Notes: generated from the sequence alone by a model not told the origin. A stretch of DNA of 64,000 bases from Pseudobdellovibrionaceae bacterium (GCA_020635075.1 JACKAM010000002.1:62001-126000); one strand, 5' to 3'. Counted from the stretch's first letter, positions 18,690 to 30,251 are shown. Program-made: numbers and translations.

Positions 18690-19900
18690 GTAGTAAACTG
18701 CCAGAGATCTTCTGCTATATGCCCTGGACCTCCTTGGCACTCCTGCCTGATGGGCGGATCTCCGCCTGCTGTGTCTCATCGAGTAAAGGTTTGGAGCTCG
18801 GTGACTCCAAGGTGGGGGACACCCTTTTGGACGTGTGGAAGGGAGAAAAACTCAAAGTCATCAGACGGCAGTTTCTTGCCGGTGAGTGGCCAGCGTCCTG
18901 CGTTGCATGCAAAGTCCGGCACGAAGAAGGCTATATCTCTCATAAGGACTATTTTTTCGCGACCTTAAAGCGTTACGACTTGGTGGAATCGGTAGATTTG
19001 GTTGGCGATGATCCACCTCTCTTGAATCTCGATCTGTCCTTTTCAAACCTTTGCAACCTCGCCTGCCGTATGTGCAGCTCACAGTACAGCACTAAATGGA
19101 TATCCATTGATCAACACTTGGCACAAGAGGGACATGAGTACCGATCAACCGTGGACCAGGAACTCAATGGACGTGAATCTGATCTGGAAACTGTAAAAAG
19201 TATTGAGCAATCATTTGGCAGCCTGCGCTTTATCACTGTGAAAGGTGGGGAGCCACTTCTGGCCAAGAACTTTATTCCGTTTCTCCAGAGCCTTGATAAA
19301 AGAGGCCACTCCTCGAACATTGATTTAACGATTGTCACCAATGGCACCGTAGCTCCGAATGAGGAACTCCTTTCTCTACTAGCAAAGTTCAAAAAAGTTG
19401 TCCTTTCCATTAGTGTTGATGGCGTTGGGCGCTTGTTTAACTATATTCGCGGGGGGCGAGGCCATGACCTGACTCTGGTTGAAAATTCGATCCAGAAGTA
19501 CCAAACCCTGAACAACGCCTATCTGGACATCTACCCAGTTGTTCAGGCATATAATGTTTTTGATATCGAGAACATTTTTGATTGGAGCCGCCGGGTTAAA
19601 TGCCATGCGAGCTTCAGAGCACTCATCAAATTTCCCCATTGTCTGCAGGTAGGTGTCCTGCCAAAGCCACTTAGGCAATTAGCTCAAGAGAAACTCCGCT
19701 CATTTCTGAAAAAAATAGAAAACGAGGAACAAAACTTCAACGAGATCGAGCATCTTATAAGAGTATTGGACGTGAGTATAGAGCCCAAATACTTCGACCA
19801 GTTCCTTCGCTACACTCGAGAGCTGGATAAATACCACCAAATCCATCTAGAAGACATCGTCCCCGAATTCAAAGGCATACTAACCAGTAACCTAACTTGA
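18686..19900 (+). CDS. Twitch-type radical SAM protein, second of a tandem pair
   Basis: 404 residues starting at a GTG that overlaps the previous stop. It has the same plan as its neighbour: N-terminal C10, C28-C29, C72-x2-C75, then the core C123-x3-C127-x2-C130 (CNLACRMC) and the VKGGEPLLA motif. A Tyr/Met/Cys-Pro-Trp-Thr opening (CYMPWTSLALLPDG here, CLYPWTQLATSATG in the first) is shared, so the two are diverged paralogues. It lacks the long insert that precedes the core in the first protein. Substrate unknown; a shared peptide or sugar substrate, or sequential action, is possible (inference). It converges on the ntrX-like gene, 49 bases away. Confidence 0.85.
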   Translation: MSSKLPEIFCYMPWTSLALLPDGRISACCVSSSKGLELGDSKVGDTLLDVWKGEKLKVIRRQFLAGEWPASCVACKVRHEEGYISHKDYFFATLKRYDLVESVDLVGDDPPLLNLDLSFSNLCNLACRMCSSQYSTKWISIDQHLAQEGHEYRSTVDQELNGRESDLETVKSIEQSFGSLRFITVKGGEPLLAKNFIPFLQSLDKRGHSSNIDLTIVTNGTVAPNEELLSLLAKFKKVVLSISVDGVGRLFNYIRGGRGHDLTLVENSIQKYQTLNNAYLDIYPVVQAYNVFDIENIFDWSRRVKCHASFRALIKFPHCLQVGVLPKPLRQLAQEKLRSFLKKIENEEQNFNEIEHLIRVLDVSIEPKYFDQFLRYTRELDKYHQIHLEDIVPEFKGILTSNLT

Positions 19901-19949
19901 TAAAAGGACTTGCTACCACGTTGACGGTTAAGCCCTTTTCAGTATCTGA

Positions 19950-21311
19950 CTAGATTTCGATGCCGTATGATTTGATTTTGCGGTGGAGATAGCTGCGTTC
20001 AAGACCAATGGCCTCAGCCGTTTTGCTGATATTACCATTGTTTTCGCCAATCTTCTTAAGCAAGAAGTCTCTCTCAAACTGGGCACGCGCCTCGCGAAAG
20101 GTTGGCAACAAATCGCCGGTGGCTGGATCAGTGCTTTCAGTAAGGCCCGCAAAGCGAAGGTCATGATCCTCAATAAAATCACCCGGTGTGAGAATGTACA
20201 GCCTTTCTACAAAGTTTCTCAATTCGCGCACGTTCCCCGGCCACGAATAAGACTTCAAGCCTTCCATCGCCGCTTCTGAGAGAATTTTGCGCCGGTATCC
20301 ACCCTGGCTGGCAATCTGATCACCAAAATGAACAACCAAACCTGGAATATCTTCGATACGTTCACGAAGGGCGGGTACATAAAAGGGAATCACGTTGAGC
20401 CGATAATAGAGGTCCTCGCGAAACCGGCCCTCTTTGATTTCCTCTTCGAGATTCTTGTTGGTCGCAGCTACTACCCGCACATCCACTTCAATCGTTTCGT
20501 TGCCACCGACCCTTTGAAACTTTCGCTCCTGAAGGATTCGCAAGATTTTAGCTTGAGCATCTAAGCTCATGTCGGCAATCTCATCGAGAAAGAGAGTGCC
20601 GCCATTGGCCATATCAAACTTACCTTTCTTACCCTTTTCCGCTCCAGTAAAGGCGCCCTTTTCATAGCCAAACAGCTCGGACTCAATGAGGTCCTTTGGG
20701 ATGGCCGCGCAATTGACCTCTATCAAGGGTCTTCCCGCTCGAGGACTCAAGTAGTGGATATTCTGAGCCACTAACTCTTTACCCGTACCGTTTTCACCAG
20801 TAATCAGGACCCACGAGTCCGTGGGTGCCACCCGAGAAATCATCTGCTTCAGAACCACCATACTCTTTGACTCGCCAATAATGGCGATGTTCTTCCGCAA
20901 ACGATTGAGAAGAGCGTTCTTTTCGCCCCTCTCGTTTTCAAAGGAAAGAATATTCTTGATGAGAATTAAAATCTTATCCATGGAGAGGGGCTTTTCAACA
21001 AAGTCCCAAGCGCCAAGCTTAGTGGCCTTAACCGCCGTCTCAATTGTTCCATGACCTGACATGATGATGTACTGGGTGCCAGGAAAGCGGGATTTGGCTC
21101 GCTTCAAGACTTCCAATCCATCCATTTCACCCGGCATCCAAATATCTAGTAGGACAATGGCTGGTCTAAACTGCTCAATCGCCTGAAGGCCCCTCAGGCC
21201 ATCTTTGGCCGTCTGGACCTGGTAGCCCTCATCCCGCAACGAAGCAGACAGCACCTGGCAGATTGCAGTTTCATCATCGACCACCAAAATACGAGGTGAA
21301 TTTTTAATCAT
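19950..21311 (-). CDS. ntrX: NtrX-like sigma-54-dependent response regulator
   Basis: 453 residues: receiver domain (residues 1-120, phosphoacceptor D56 in VLLDIWMPG), AAA+ domain with Walker A GENGTGKE and the sigma-54 contact loop GAFTGA, and a C-terminal Fis-type helix-turn-helix (NISKTAEAIGLERSYLHRKI). The C-terminal sequence is NtrX-like. It activates transcription from sigma-54 promoters once phosphorylated. The start overlaps the stop of the kinase gene upstream by 4 bases, so the two form a cognate pair. The naming as NtrX, not another NtrC-family member, is by resemblance. Confidence 0.85.
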   Translation of the reverse strand: MIKNSPRILVVDDETAICQVLSASLRDEGYQVQTAKDGLRGLQAIEQFRPAIVLLDIWMPGEMDGLEVLKRAKSRFPGTQYIIMSGHGTIETAVKATKLGAWDFVEKPLSMDKILILIKNILSFENERGEKNALLNRLRKNIAIIGESKSMVVLKQMISRVAPTDSWVLITGENGTGKELVAQNIHYLSPRAGRPLIEVNCAAIPKDLIESELFGYEKGAFTGAEKGKKGKFDMANGGTLFLDEIADMSLDAQAKILRILQERKFQRVGGNETIEVDVRVVAATNKNLEEEIKEGRFREDLYYRLNVIPFYVPALRERIEDIPGLVVHFGDQIASQGGYRRKILSEAAMEGLKSYSWPGNVRELRNFVERLYILTPGDFIEDHDLRFAGLTESTDPATGDLLPTFREARAQFERDFLLKKIGENNGNISKTAEAIGLERSYLHRKIKSYGIEI

Positions 21312-23569
21312 ATTCCCTGTTCCTCTCGCCGGACCAAGGTCCTAACCATAGACTGTTCGTGATCCACTTCAATCACCGGCAATTCAATCACCATCTTTGT
21401 ACCACGGGGCTGGTTTGGCAAGGCCCGGATAAAGCCATTGTGGTCTTCTATTGTTCTTTTTACAATGGCCAGACCTAAGCCCGTGCCCTGTTCTTTAGTC
21501 GTGACATAGGGCTCAAAAATCCTCGACCTCATCTGTCGATTAATGCCCTCGCCATTGTCGGCAACTGTTAGACGTACAATCTTAAGCAATGGGTCAAATT
21601 CAGTTTGCACATCGACCCTCGGGTGACTCAAGCGCTGAGTCGCACCCAAGGCATTATCAATGAGGTTCGTCACGGCCCTCTTCAATTGATCATGATCAAA
21701 GCGAAAGCGCGGAAGCTCTTCATCCGGCTGGAAGGTCAGACGTTGACCTCGCTCGCCGGTCTTAAACAAAACCATGGCTTCCTGAATGACTTTATTAAGG
21801 TCCCCAACCTGAGGGTTGGACTTGGGCATACGAGCGAAACTACTAAACTCATTAACCAGGGTCTTCATGTCATCGACCTGTTCGATAATCATGTGAATGG
21901 ACTCCTTAAAAGCCGAATCCTCAATCTGGGTGCCAAACTTCTTCTCTAATCTCTGCGCCGCTAACTTAATTGGCGTCAGAGGATTCTTGATTTCATGGGC
22001 GATCCGCCTTGCCACCTCTGTCCAGGCCGCCGCCCGCTGGGCACTCAATATCGGCGTAAGATCATCAAAAACCAAGACCTTGCCCAACTCCCTCTTATTG
22101 TCATCGTAGAGCACGCTCAAGGTCATTCTCAAAGGAACGGTCCGTCCATTCACATTAATATGGACTTCTTTTTCAATACTGACCGCATTGTGCTGCTTCA
22201 TTGATCTGAGCAAGTCGTCGAAAATTCCATAATACTCGGGACTAAGAACGTCCTTGGCCTTTTTGCCAACCAATGTGGAGGGTTCGATTTCCAAAAGCTC
22301 CGCTGCATGGTGGTTGACCATGGTGATAATGCCCCTTTCATCGACAGACACCACTCCTGTGCTTGCATTTGAGAGCACAACCTCAATGTATTTGGAGTGC
22401 TCATCGAGGCGTTCGAGCGTCTCCTGAAGGGTGCGGTTGGCAGCCAACACCTCCCGCTCGGAGGTTTCCAGCTGTCTGGTCATTGAGTTAAAACTCTCGA
22501 TGAGATGCCCCATCTCCGCAGAACCGGCCGTTGCCTCGACCAACTGGTAGTCTCCCTTGGCCAATCTCTTGGTTGCCTCTCCCAGTCTCTCAAGAGGGAC
22601 CGATAACTGCCGGGCAAGATAAAAGCCAAACCAGGTTGCAGCCAGCAGAATAACCAGGGTCATAAGGATCAGAATAATCAAATAGATGGACTTAAGCGGA
22701 TATTCGATTGGGTTGAGATCGCGAAAGTCCTCATAGGCACCCATGATGGCGTCCATCTTGGCCAGAAGGGACATGGGGATGTAGCTGGATACAACAACAG
22801 CACCTTTATTGGCCACAGGTACGATCACTCGCACCAGGTTGCCCTCAGCAAAATGGTGGAGAGTGCTACCTTCATGCCCCTGCTCAATCCCCTTTTGCAG
22901 AAACTCCATCGAGGCCCGAGGAACCTCAGGAATGGCATCCGCCCGAGACACCTCAATGAGACGCTCACCAAATAAAGACGGATAAAACTCCACCGCATCC
23001 AAGCGGTACTTCTCACGCAACTCGCTCAGTTGAAGCCGAATTGTATCGCTGCCCTCCTGACGCTTCAGCTCAGTCGCAATCTGGTTGGCAAAGTGATAGT
23101 TCTTCTTTTTGGCCGACAATACATAGGCATTGGTAACCTCCAGAGCGCTCTTTAGAACTCCGGAGATCTTCTCGTTGAACCATTTGTCAAAACTGGAGTT
23201 AATGTAAAAGACCGAAATCAAAAACATCAATATGGTAGGGATGGTACTGAAGGCCACAAATGCGGCAATGAGCTTACCTTTAAGGGTGCTCCCCATGACT
23301 CCGCCCTGCTTCTCCGCAAAGACCTTTACAATGTTGCGAAAAATCAGAAACAGCAGGAGCAGGAGAATAACAATGTTGAAATTGACGAGACCAAAGAAAA
23401 ATACAGAGTGAACAAAGGGCAGGGACTGACTGTAGCCAAAGAGCTGAAACTCGATCCAGGTCAGAACAAGGAATAACAGGCCAAGCGGAATGAGAGCTAG
23501 GATCTCTCTCTTCCGCTTTTGCTTTTCTTGAATGTCGCCTGTTCGAGGCCCATGTTCATCTCGGGTCAT
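21308..23569 (-). CDS. ntrY: NtrY-like membrane sensor histidine kinase
   Basis: 753 residues. Membrane segments near residues 25-45, 50-75, 90-115 and 285-310 surround a large periplasmic sensor region. They are followed by a HAMP linker, a PAS domain (VLSNASTGVVSVDERG), a HisKA domain with the phosphorylated H525 (RRIAHEIKNPLTPIK) and an HATPase domain (DNGEGI, GTGLGLAIVK). The layout is that of NtrY. Translationally coupled to the NtrX-like regulator. It lies downstream of riboflavin genes on the same strand with 15 bases to the next gene upstream, so it may be part of that transcript. Confidence 0.87.
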   Translation of the reverse strand: MTRDEHGPRTGDIQEKQKRKREILALIPLGLLFLVLTWIEFQLFGYSQSLPFVHSVFFFGLVNFNIVILLLLLFLIFRNIVKVFAEKQGGVMGSTLKGKLIAAFVAFSTIPTILMFLISVFYINSSFDKWFNEKISGVLKSALEVTNAYVLSAKKKNYHFANQIATELKRQEGSDTIRLQLSELREKYRLDAVEFYPSLFGERLIEVSRADAIPEVPRASMEFLQKGIEQGHEGSTLHHFAEGNLVRVIVPVANKGAVVVSSYIPMSLLAKMDAIMGAYEDFRDLNPIEYPLKSIYLIILILMTLVILLAATWFGFYLARQLSVPLERLGEATKRLAKGDYQLVEATAGSAEMGHLIESFNSMTRQLETSEREVLAANRTLQETLERLDEHSKYIEVVLSNASTGVVSVDERGIITMVNHHAAELLEIEPSTLVGKKAKDVLSPEYYGIFDDLLRSMKQHNAVSIEKEVHINVNGRTVPLRMTLSVLYDDNKRELGKVLVFDDLTPILSAQRAAAWTEVARRIAHEIKNPLTPIKLAAQRLEKKFGTQIEDSAFKESIHMIIEQVDDMKTLVNEFSSFARMPKSNPQVGDLNKVIQEAMVLFKTGERGQRLTFQPDEELPRFRFDHDQLKRAVTNLIDNALGATQRLSHPRVDVQTEFDPLLKIVRLTVADNGEGINRQMRSRIFEPYVTTKEQGTGLGLAIVKRTIEDHNGFIRALPNQPRGTKMVIELPVIEVDHEQSMVRTLVRREEQGI

Positions 23570-23584
23570 TCACACCTGTAAGGG

Positions 23585-23824
23585 TTACTGAAAACGCGTA
23601 TACATGTCCTTGCCCACTTGAAAGGCAGGACCACCCTTTTTTATCAGCTCAAGGCAAATCGCCTTAGCATCATCTACATTCAACTGCTCTTCGTGGCTGC
23701 TGCCAAGACCAGATTGCAGCACAGCTCGCTGAATCAACAATCTTGCGTTATATGCACTTACGCGATCCGCCAGTTGATTATAAAAATCGTTGATTGTTAC
23801 GCCAGAAAGATTTTCGCTGGACAT
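23585..23824 (-). CDS. Small conserved-looking protein of unknown function
   Basis: 79 residues, acidic to neutral, predicted alpha-helical, no signal peptide, membrane segment, or cysteine pair. It was not recognised. It sits between ribH and ntrY with gaps of 19 and 15 bases, and has a good ribosome site (AAGGAGAAGAAG) before the ATG, so it is likely a real gene of the same operon. In many bacteria nusB follows ribH; this protein is too short for NusB and does not resemble it. Confidence 0.7.
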   Translation of the reverse strand: MSSENLSGVTINDFYNQLADRVSAYNARLLIQRAVLQSGLGSSHEEQLNVDDAKAICLELIKKGGPAFQVGKDMYTRFQ

Positions 23825-23843
23825 CTCTTCTTCTCCTTTTAGC

Positions 23844-24323
23844 CTAGGTGTTTTTGTTCTCTTTTAACTTTTTCATCAAATCGATTAACTCAATCACCAC
23901 GTCGACGGCCTCAGCGCCTTTGTCGCATTTGTCGCCGCCACTTCTTGCCAACGCCTGCTCTTCATTCTCTGTGGTCAGAACTCCGAAGGCCACAGGCTTC
24001 TTGTATTTGATCTGCAGATGGGAGCATCCCCGCTCGGCCCCGGCACACACATAATCATAATGGCTGGTCTCACCACGAATAACCGCTCCAAGAGCCACCA
24101 CACCATCACAGCCGTGCCTCAATAAGGCCTGGACAGCAAAGGGGATCTCTAGGGCACCCGGGACCCGAGTGACCACCAACTGACTCTCTTTAAAACCAAG
24201 GTCTGCCAAGCGTTTGAGAGCACAGGTTTCCAATCTCTCAGTGATTTCCTGATTGAACCGAGAGGTGACCAGACCAATCTTTAGATCTTCGCGATAGTTC
24301 AATTCACCCTGGATGAGATTCAT
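23844..24323 (-). CDS. ribH: 6,7-dimethyl-8-ribityllumazine synthase
   Basis: 159 residues. Family motifs: GLVTSRFNQEITERL at the start, VPGALEIPFAVQ, and GAVIRGETSHYDYV holding the catalytic His, followed by the FGVLTTENEEQA stretch. It condenses 5-amino-6-ribitylamino-uracil with 3,4-dihydroxy-2-butanone 4-phosphate. The start lies inside the end of ribBX (20-base overlap in a different frame), indicating coupled translation. Confidence 0.95.
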   Translation of the reverse strand: MNLIQGELNYREDLKIGLVTSRFNQEITERLETCALKRLADLGFKESQLVVTRVPGALEIPFAVQALLRHGCDGVVALGAVIRGETSHYDYVCAGAERGCSHLQIKYKKPVAFGVLTTENEEQALARSGGDKCDKGAEAVDVVIELIDLMKKLKENKNT

Positions 24324-25512
24324 TGAATACCTCCCCTAGAAACTGATTAATTGCATTTCCTAATGTTGGGGACGTCCGACGATCAATTGGCAGTTCAACT
24401 GTGTCCACAATCTCTAGGCCGTATCCCGGTAAGCCAACCCGCTTGGACGGATTGTTTGTCATCAAACGGATTTTTTTCAAACCCAAAGCCCGGAGGATTT
24501 GCGCTCCGACTCCATAGTCCTTGTAGTCCGCGCGAAATTGTTTGGGCTGAATATCCAGGCCCTTTTCCTCGTCAGCCATTTTGGCGTATTCCTTCACTCG
24601 ATGAAGAAGTCGGCCTTCCATGTCCTCCATACGCAAATAGACCAATGCACCCAAACCTTCCCGATTGATCAAATCCATGGCGGATCGCAAATACTCACCA
24701 CTTTGGGACCTCATACTGCCAAACACGTCGCCAAGAAGGTTGGAGGTATGTACACGCACCAAGGCTGGTGTCTGAGGGTTCAAATCTCCCTTTACCAGAG
24801 CAAGATGCTCACGACCGTCCAGCTCATTGCGATAAACCCGAACCTCAAATCCTTCACCCAATGAGGATGGAAGAGGTGAGCGGGCGATCTCTTCAACAAA
24901 CATTTCGTTCTGGATGCGGTATTCAATAAGACTTTCAATGGTGCCTATTTTGATATCGTTGGCCTGAGCAAACTTCTTTAAATCAGGAAGGCGGGCCATC
25001 GTTCCATCCTCATTCATGATCTCGCAAATGACAGCAGATGAATTGAGACCGGCCAAGCGGGCGAGGTCTACACTGGCTTCGGTGTGTCCGGCCCTACGGA
25101 GAACTCCACCTTCTTGAGCACGAATGGGGAAAATGTGTCCTGGAGTCACCACATCATTGGCCTGAGCCTGAGGGCTGGCTGCCACTCGAATGGTATGGGC
25201 TCTGTCAGCTGCCGAGATACCAGTGGTCACTCCTTCGGCCGCCTCAATTGAAACGGTGAAGGCCGTCTTGTTGGCCGAGGCATTGCGCTCGTCCTTGACC
25301 ATCAAAGGCAGGGACAGACGTTGAATTTGACCGGTCGTCAGCGAAAGGCAAATCAGGCCTCGGGCATGAGTGGCCATGAAGTTGATTTTTTCCGGTGTGA
25401 CGTGATCAGCCGCAAGAATGAGATCACCTTCATTCTCTCTGTCCTCATCGTCGATGAGGATCACCATTTTGCCATTACGAATATCCTCGAGCAGTTCAAC
25501 AACAGTGTTCAT
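24304..25512 (-). CDS. ribB: 3,4-dihydroxy-2-butanone 4-phosphate synthase with degenerate GTP cyclohydrolase II domain (RibBX type)
   Basis: 402 residues. The N-terminal RibB domain is intact (DDEDRENEGD at 21-30; GHTEASVDLARLAG at 142-155; catalytic E164), making the four-carbon unit of riboflavin from ribulose 5-phosphate. The C-terminal half aligns with GTP cyclohydrolase II, but the three zinc cysteines are gone: the HSEC and RCDCG blocks of E. coli RibA are replaced by HTSN (255-258) and RSQSG (268-272), and the QEGRNIGL block by MEDMEGRL. It should therefore lack cyclohydrolase II activity. Such RibBX variants are known in Proteobacteria. Start ATG overlaps the ribE stop by one base (TGATG). 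Confidence 0.92.
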   Translation of the reverse strand: MNTVVELLEDIRNGKMVILIDDEDRENEGDLILAADHVTPEKINFMATHARGLICLSLTTGQIQRLSLPLMVKDERNASANKTAFTVSIEAAEGVTTGISAADRAHTIRVAASPQAQANDVVTPGHIFPIRAQEGGVLRRAGHTEASVDLARLAGLNSSAVICEIMNEDGTMARLPDLKKFAQANDIKIGTIESLIEYRIQNEMFVEEIARSPLPSSLGEGFEVRVYRNELDGREHLALVKGDLNPQTPALVRVHTSNLLGDVFGSMRSQSGEYLRSAMDLINREGLGALVYLRMEDMEGRLLHRVKEYAKMADEEKGLDIQPKQFRADYKDYGVGAQILRALGLKKIRLMTNNPSKRVGLPGYGLEIVDTVELPIDRRTSPTLGNAINQFLGEVFNESHPG

Positions 25513-26132
25513 CAATTCTGCTCCTGTTGATGCTGCTCAAAAAAGAAACGCGAGGTCTCTACTACACCTCGCGCGAAAGGATCGACTTCCAAATTAACGG
25601 TCCCTTGAGAAGAAAGACCTCCGAGGTTAGTCCGTTTCAAGGTCTCCGGGATCAAACAGACTTCGAGGCTGTTTCCCTCTACCCGGTTAATCGTAAGGCT
25701 TACTCCGTTTATTGCCACACTTCCCTTTCGCCAGAAGTAAGGAGCCAATTGTTCTGGAAAACCAATCTTCAGGAAGGCAATCTCACCATCCTGGGAAAAT
25801 CTCATTACCCTTCCCAGGCCTTCCACGTGGCCAGTCACCAAGTGCCCGTGAACGCGGGCGCCAAATGCCAGGCTCCTCTCTAAGTTCACGGTTTTGCTTG
25901 GCAATTCCGCCAGGCTCCAACCTGTAACTTGCAAAGTCTCTGCCGCCAGGGCGAAGACCATCTTTTCTTGGTCAAAGCTCTCAATGGTCAGACAGACGCC
26001 ATCGACACAAATACTCTCACCAATGGACAAATCATTGAAATCACTTGGTCTCTTAATGTGGATTTCGACCACCCCAGGCCTGGGACGAGCACTCAATATG
26101 GGAGACTGGGTTTCAACAATACCCGAAAACAT
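25512..26132 (-). CDS. ribE: Riboflavin synthase alpha chain
   Basis: 206 residues from ATG 26132, giving the family-standard opening MFSGIVE; the frame extends to 26168 but that start is less likely. Two tandem lumazine-binding domains: the first with VDGVCLT and GHLVTGHVEG, the second with INGVSLT. It dismutates two lumazine molecules into riboflavin. Order ribE-ribB-ribH is compact. The 220 bases upstream show no FMN riboswitch pattern, and no ribD or ribA follows clpB, so those functions lie elsewhere. Confidence 0.94.
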   Translation of the reverse strand: MFSGIVETQSPILSARPRPGVVEIHIKRPSDFNDLSIGESICVDGVCLTIESFDQEKMVFALAAETLQVTGWSLAELPSKTVNLERSLAFGARVHGHLVTGHVEGLGRVMRFSQDGEIAFLKIGFPEQLAPYFWRKGSVAINGVSLTINRVEGNSLEVCLIPETLKRTNLGGLSSQGTVNLEVDPFARGVVETSRFFFEQHQQEQN

Positions 26133-26352
26133 TGGCCCCATTTCCAGCTGGGCCGCCAACTTTGTCACCCAACTGACAAATAACGAAAGAATTACATGGT
26201 CGGAAAGAGGCCAGATCTCCCAATTGCGAGAAGTCCGTTTCCCAGAGGATAAACTGTGCCTCGGATGAGCGCGAAAGTACTCTTGTATAAGGATTTCGTC
26301 AAGAAATCAGCCAGTGCAAATTGGCCCTGGCCCCCTTATTTGGAGCTGAGTC

Positions 26353-28938
<2,586 letters not shown>

Positions 28939-29028
28939 AAGCCACCTTTTAGGTTGCAATCCCCTCGGGAGGGGCTAGACTTGCCGCCGATCGTTAACAC
29001 TAATCTGAGGCCAAATGAGGATTTGTCA

Positions 29029-29280
29029 ATGTCAGCAGGATACGTCGCCAGCCGACGCCTGAACCCAGGCAGAAAGAGTGTGATCCTAGACGGGATTCAC
29101 CCCAAGGACTTCCGCACTCTCAAATTCACCTATTGCTGTGAGCAGTGTGTTCATTTTGACGGCGATAAAGTGGACTGCTCCATGGGATTTAGCCATGACC
29201 TCCATGGTCGTGATGCCCAATTGCGCACCTACAATTTAACGGGCAAAATGGCTATCTGCCGTTTTCTTGAGATCGACTAA
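29029..29280 (+). CDS. Small Cys-rich protein, putative metal binding
   Basis: 83 residues from ATG 29029 with GAGGA 8 bases upstream. Five cysteines are arranged as CCEQC, a C thirteen residues on (KVDCSMGF) and CRF near the end, with His residues close by (CVHFDGD, GFSHDLHGRD). The spacing suggests a zinc or Fe-S site, but no named family was recognised. The N-terminal half is basic. It lies 26 bases before the hydrolase gene and is likely co-transcribed with it. Frame usage and ribosome site support a real gene. Confidence 0.7.
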   Translation: MSAGYVASRRLNPGRKSVILDGIHPKDFRTLKFTYCCEQCVHFDGDKVDCSMGFSHDLHGRDAQLRTYNLTGKMAICRFLEID

Positions 29281-29306
29281 AAACTGGTGCCGACCAAGGG
29301 ATGGGA

Positions 29307-30251
29307 ATGGATTCCGACCTCATAGAATTTTTCAGCCAGTATGGCTACTGGAGCCTGGCTCTTATCCTAGGGGTTCTGCTTGTTGCCCTGGGTCTCTGGG
29401 TTTGGCGGCGCCGCTTGCCCCCGGCGCGACCATGGTCCCCAGACGTTCAGTTTGCCAACATCGATGGCTTTAAAATCCGCTATATAATAGAGGGACGAGG
29501 CCCCAACCTCTTGCTGATTCATGGAATTGCCGCCCACATCTATGCTTGGCGAAAGCTCATTCCGCTGTTAGCCCCCCACTATCGTCTGATCGCCATTGAT
29601 CTGCCTGGCTTTGGCTACAGCAGTAAAAACCCCAAGGCCGACTATGGACTGGATGCCCAATGTGAACGAATAGAGAAACTACTGGACGCACTCGGTATCG
29701 AACAAACCCGGATCCTCGGCAGCTCGATGGGTGGTTCATTAGCCCTTCATCTGGCGCGGCGAAATCCCAGGCGGTTTTGGGAAGTGGTCTGCATTTCCCC
29801 GGCGACCAGTCGCAAATTAATGCCGGTAAAGGCGCACCGACTGAGCTGGGCTTCCAGTGGCCTCCAGTATTTGGTGACTCCGACGTTTGTCAGCTCCATT
29901 TACAAGACTGTGGTTCATCGCCAGGATCAGATTGATCGCCAGGTAATCGATGAATACCATCGCCCTTATCACCGCAATCCTGACTCGATTAAGACCTTCC
30001 TCTCGGCCAGCCAGTTCCTTCTCGACTCACGTATTGAAGACAACCCAGGAAAGGTTGAAATTCCGGTGTTGTACCTATGGGGAAAATGGGATCGCATCGT
30101 TCCTCTCAAATATCTCAGGCGACTGGAACACAAGTTTGGCAGCAAGATTCGATCGGCCATACACCCAAATGCCGGCCATCATGTGATGGAAGATGATCCT
30201 GAATGGGTGTGCAAAATGTGTTTGGGGTTCTTTGGTCATCACGACTTTTGA
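29307..30251 (+). CDS. Membrane-anchored alpha/beta hydrolase
   Basis: 314 residues from ATG 29307 (AAGGGA 7 bases upstream; ATG 29301 lies too close to the site). One membrane segment (residues about 14-33) with a basic following stretch (RRR), then an alpha/beta hydrolase fold: LLLIHGIAAHIYAW oxyanion region, nucleophile elbow G138-S-S140-M-G, Asp in WGKWDRIVP and His in NAGHHVMEDDP. The catalytic triad is complete. Substrate unknown; esterase, lipase or lactonase are all possible. Likely co-transcribed with the small Cys-rich protein before it. Confidence 0.85.
   Translation: MDSDLIEFFSQYGYWSLALILGVLLVALGLWVWRRRLPPARPWSPDVQFANIDGFKIRYIIEGRGPNLLLIHGIAAHIYAWRKLIPLLAPHYRLIAIDLPGFGYSSKNPKADYGLDAQCERIEKLLDALGIEQTRILGSSMGGSLALHLARRNPRRFWEVVCISPATSRKLMPVKAHRLSWASSGLQYLVTPTFVSSIYKTVVHRQDQIDRQVIDEYHRPYHRNPDSIKTFLSASQFLLDSRIEDNPGKVEIPVLYLWGKWDRIVPLKYLRRLEHKFGSKIRSAIHPNAGHHVMEDDPEWVCKMCLGFFGHHDF

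Noticed and set aside
26133..26352. FMN riboswitch before ribE
   Set aside because: Looked for the conserved GGGGCAGGGTGAAA and GGTCAGCAGA-type blocks on the minus strand and did not find them.
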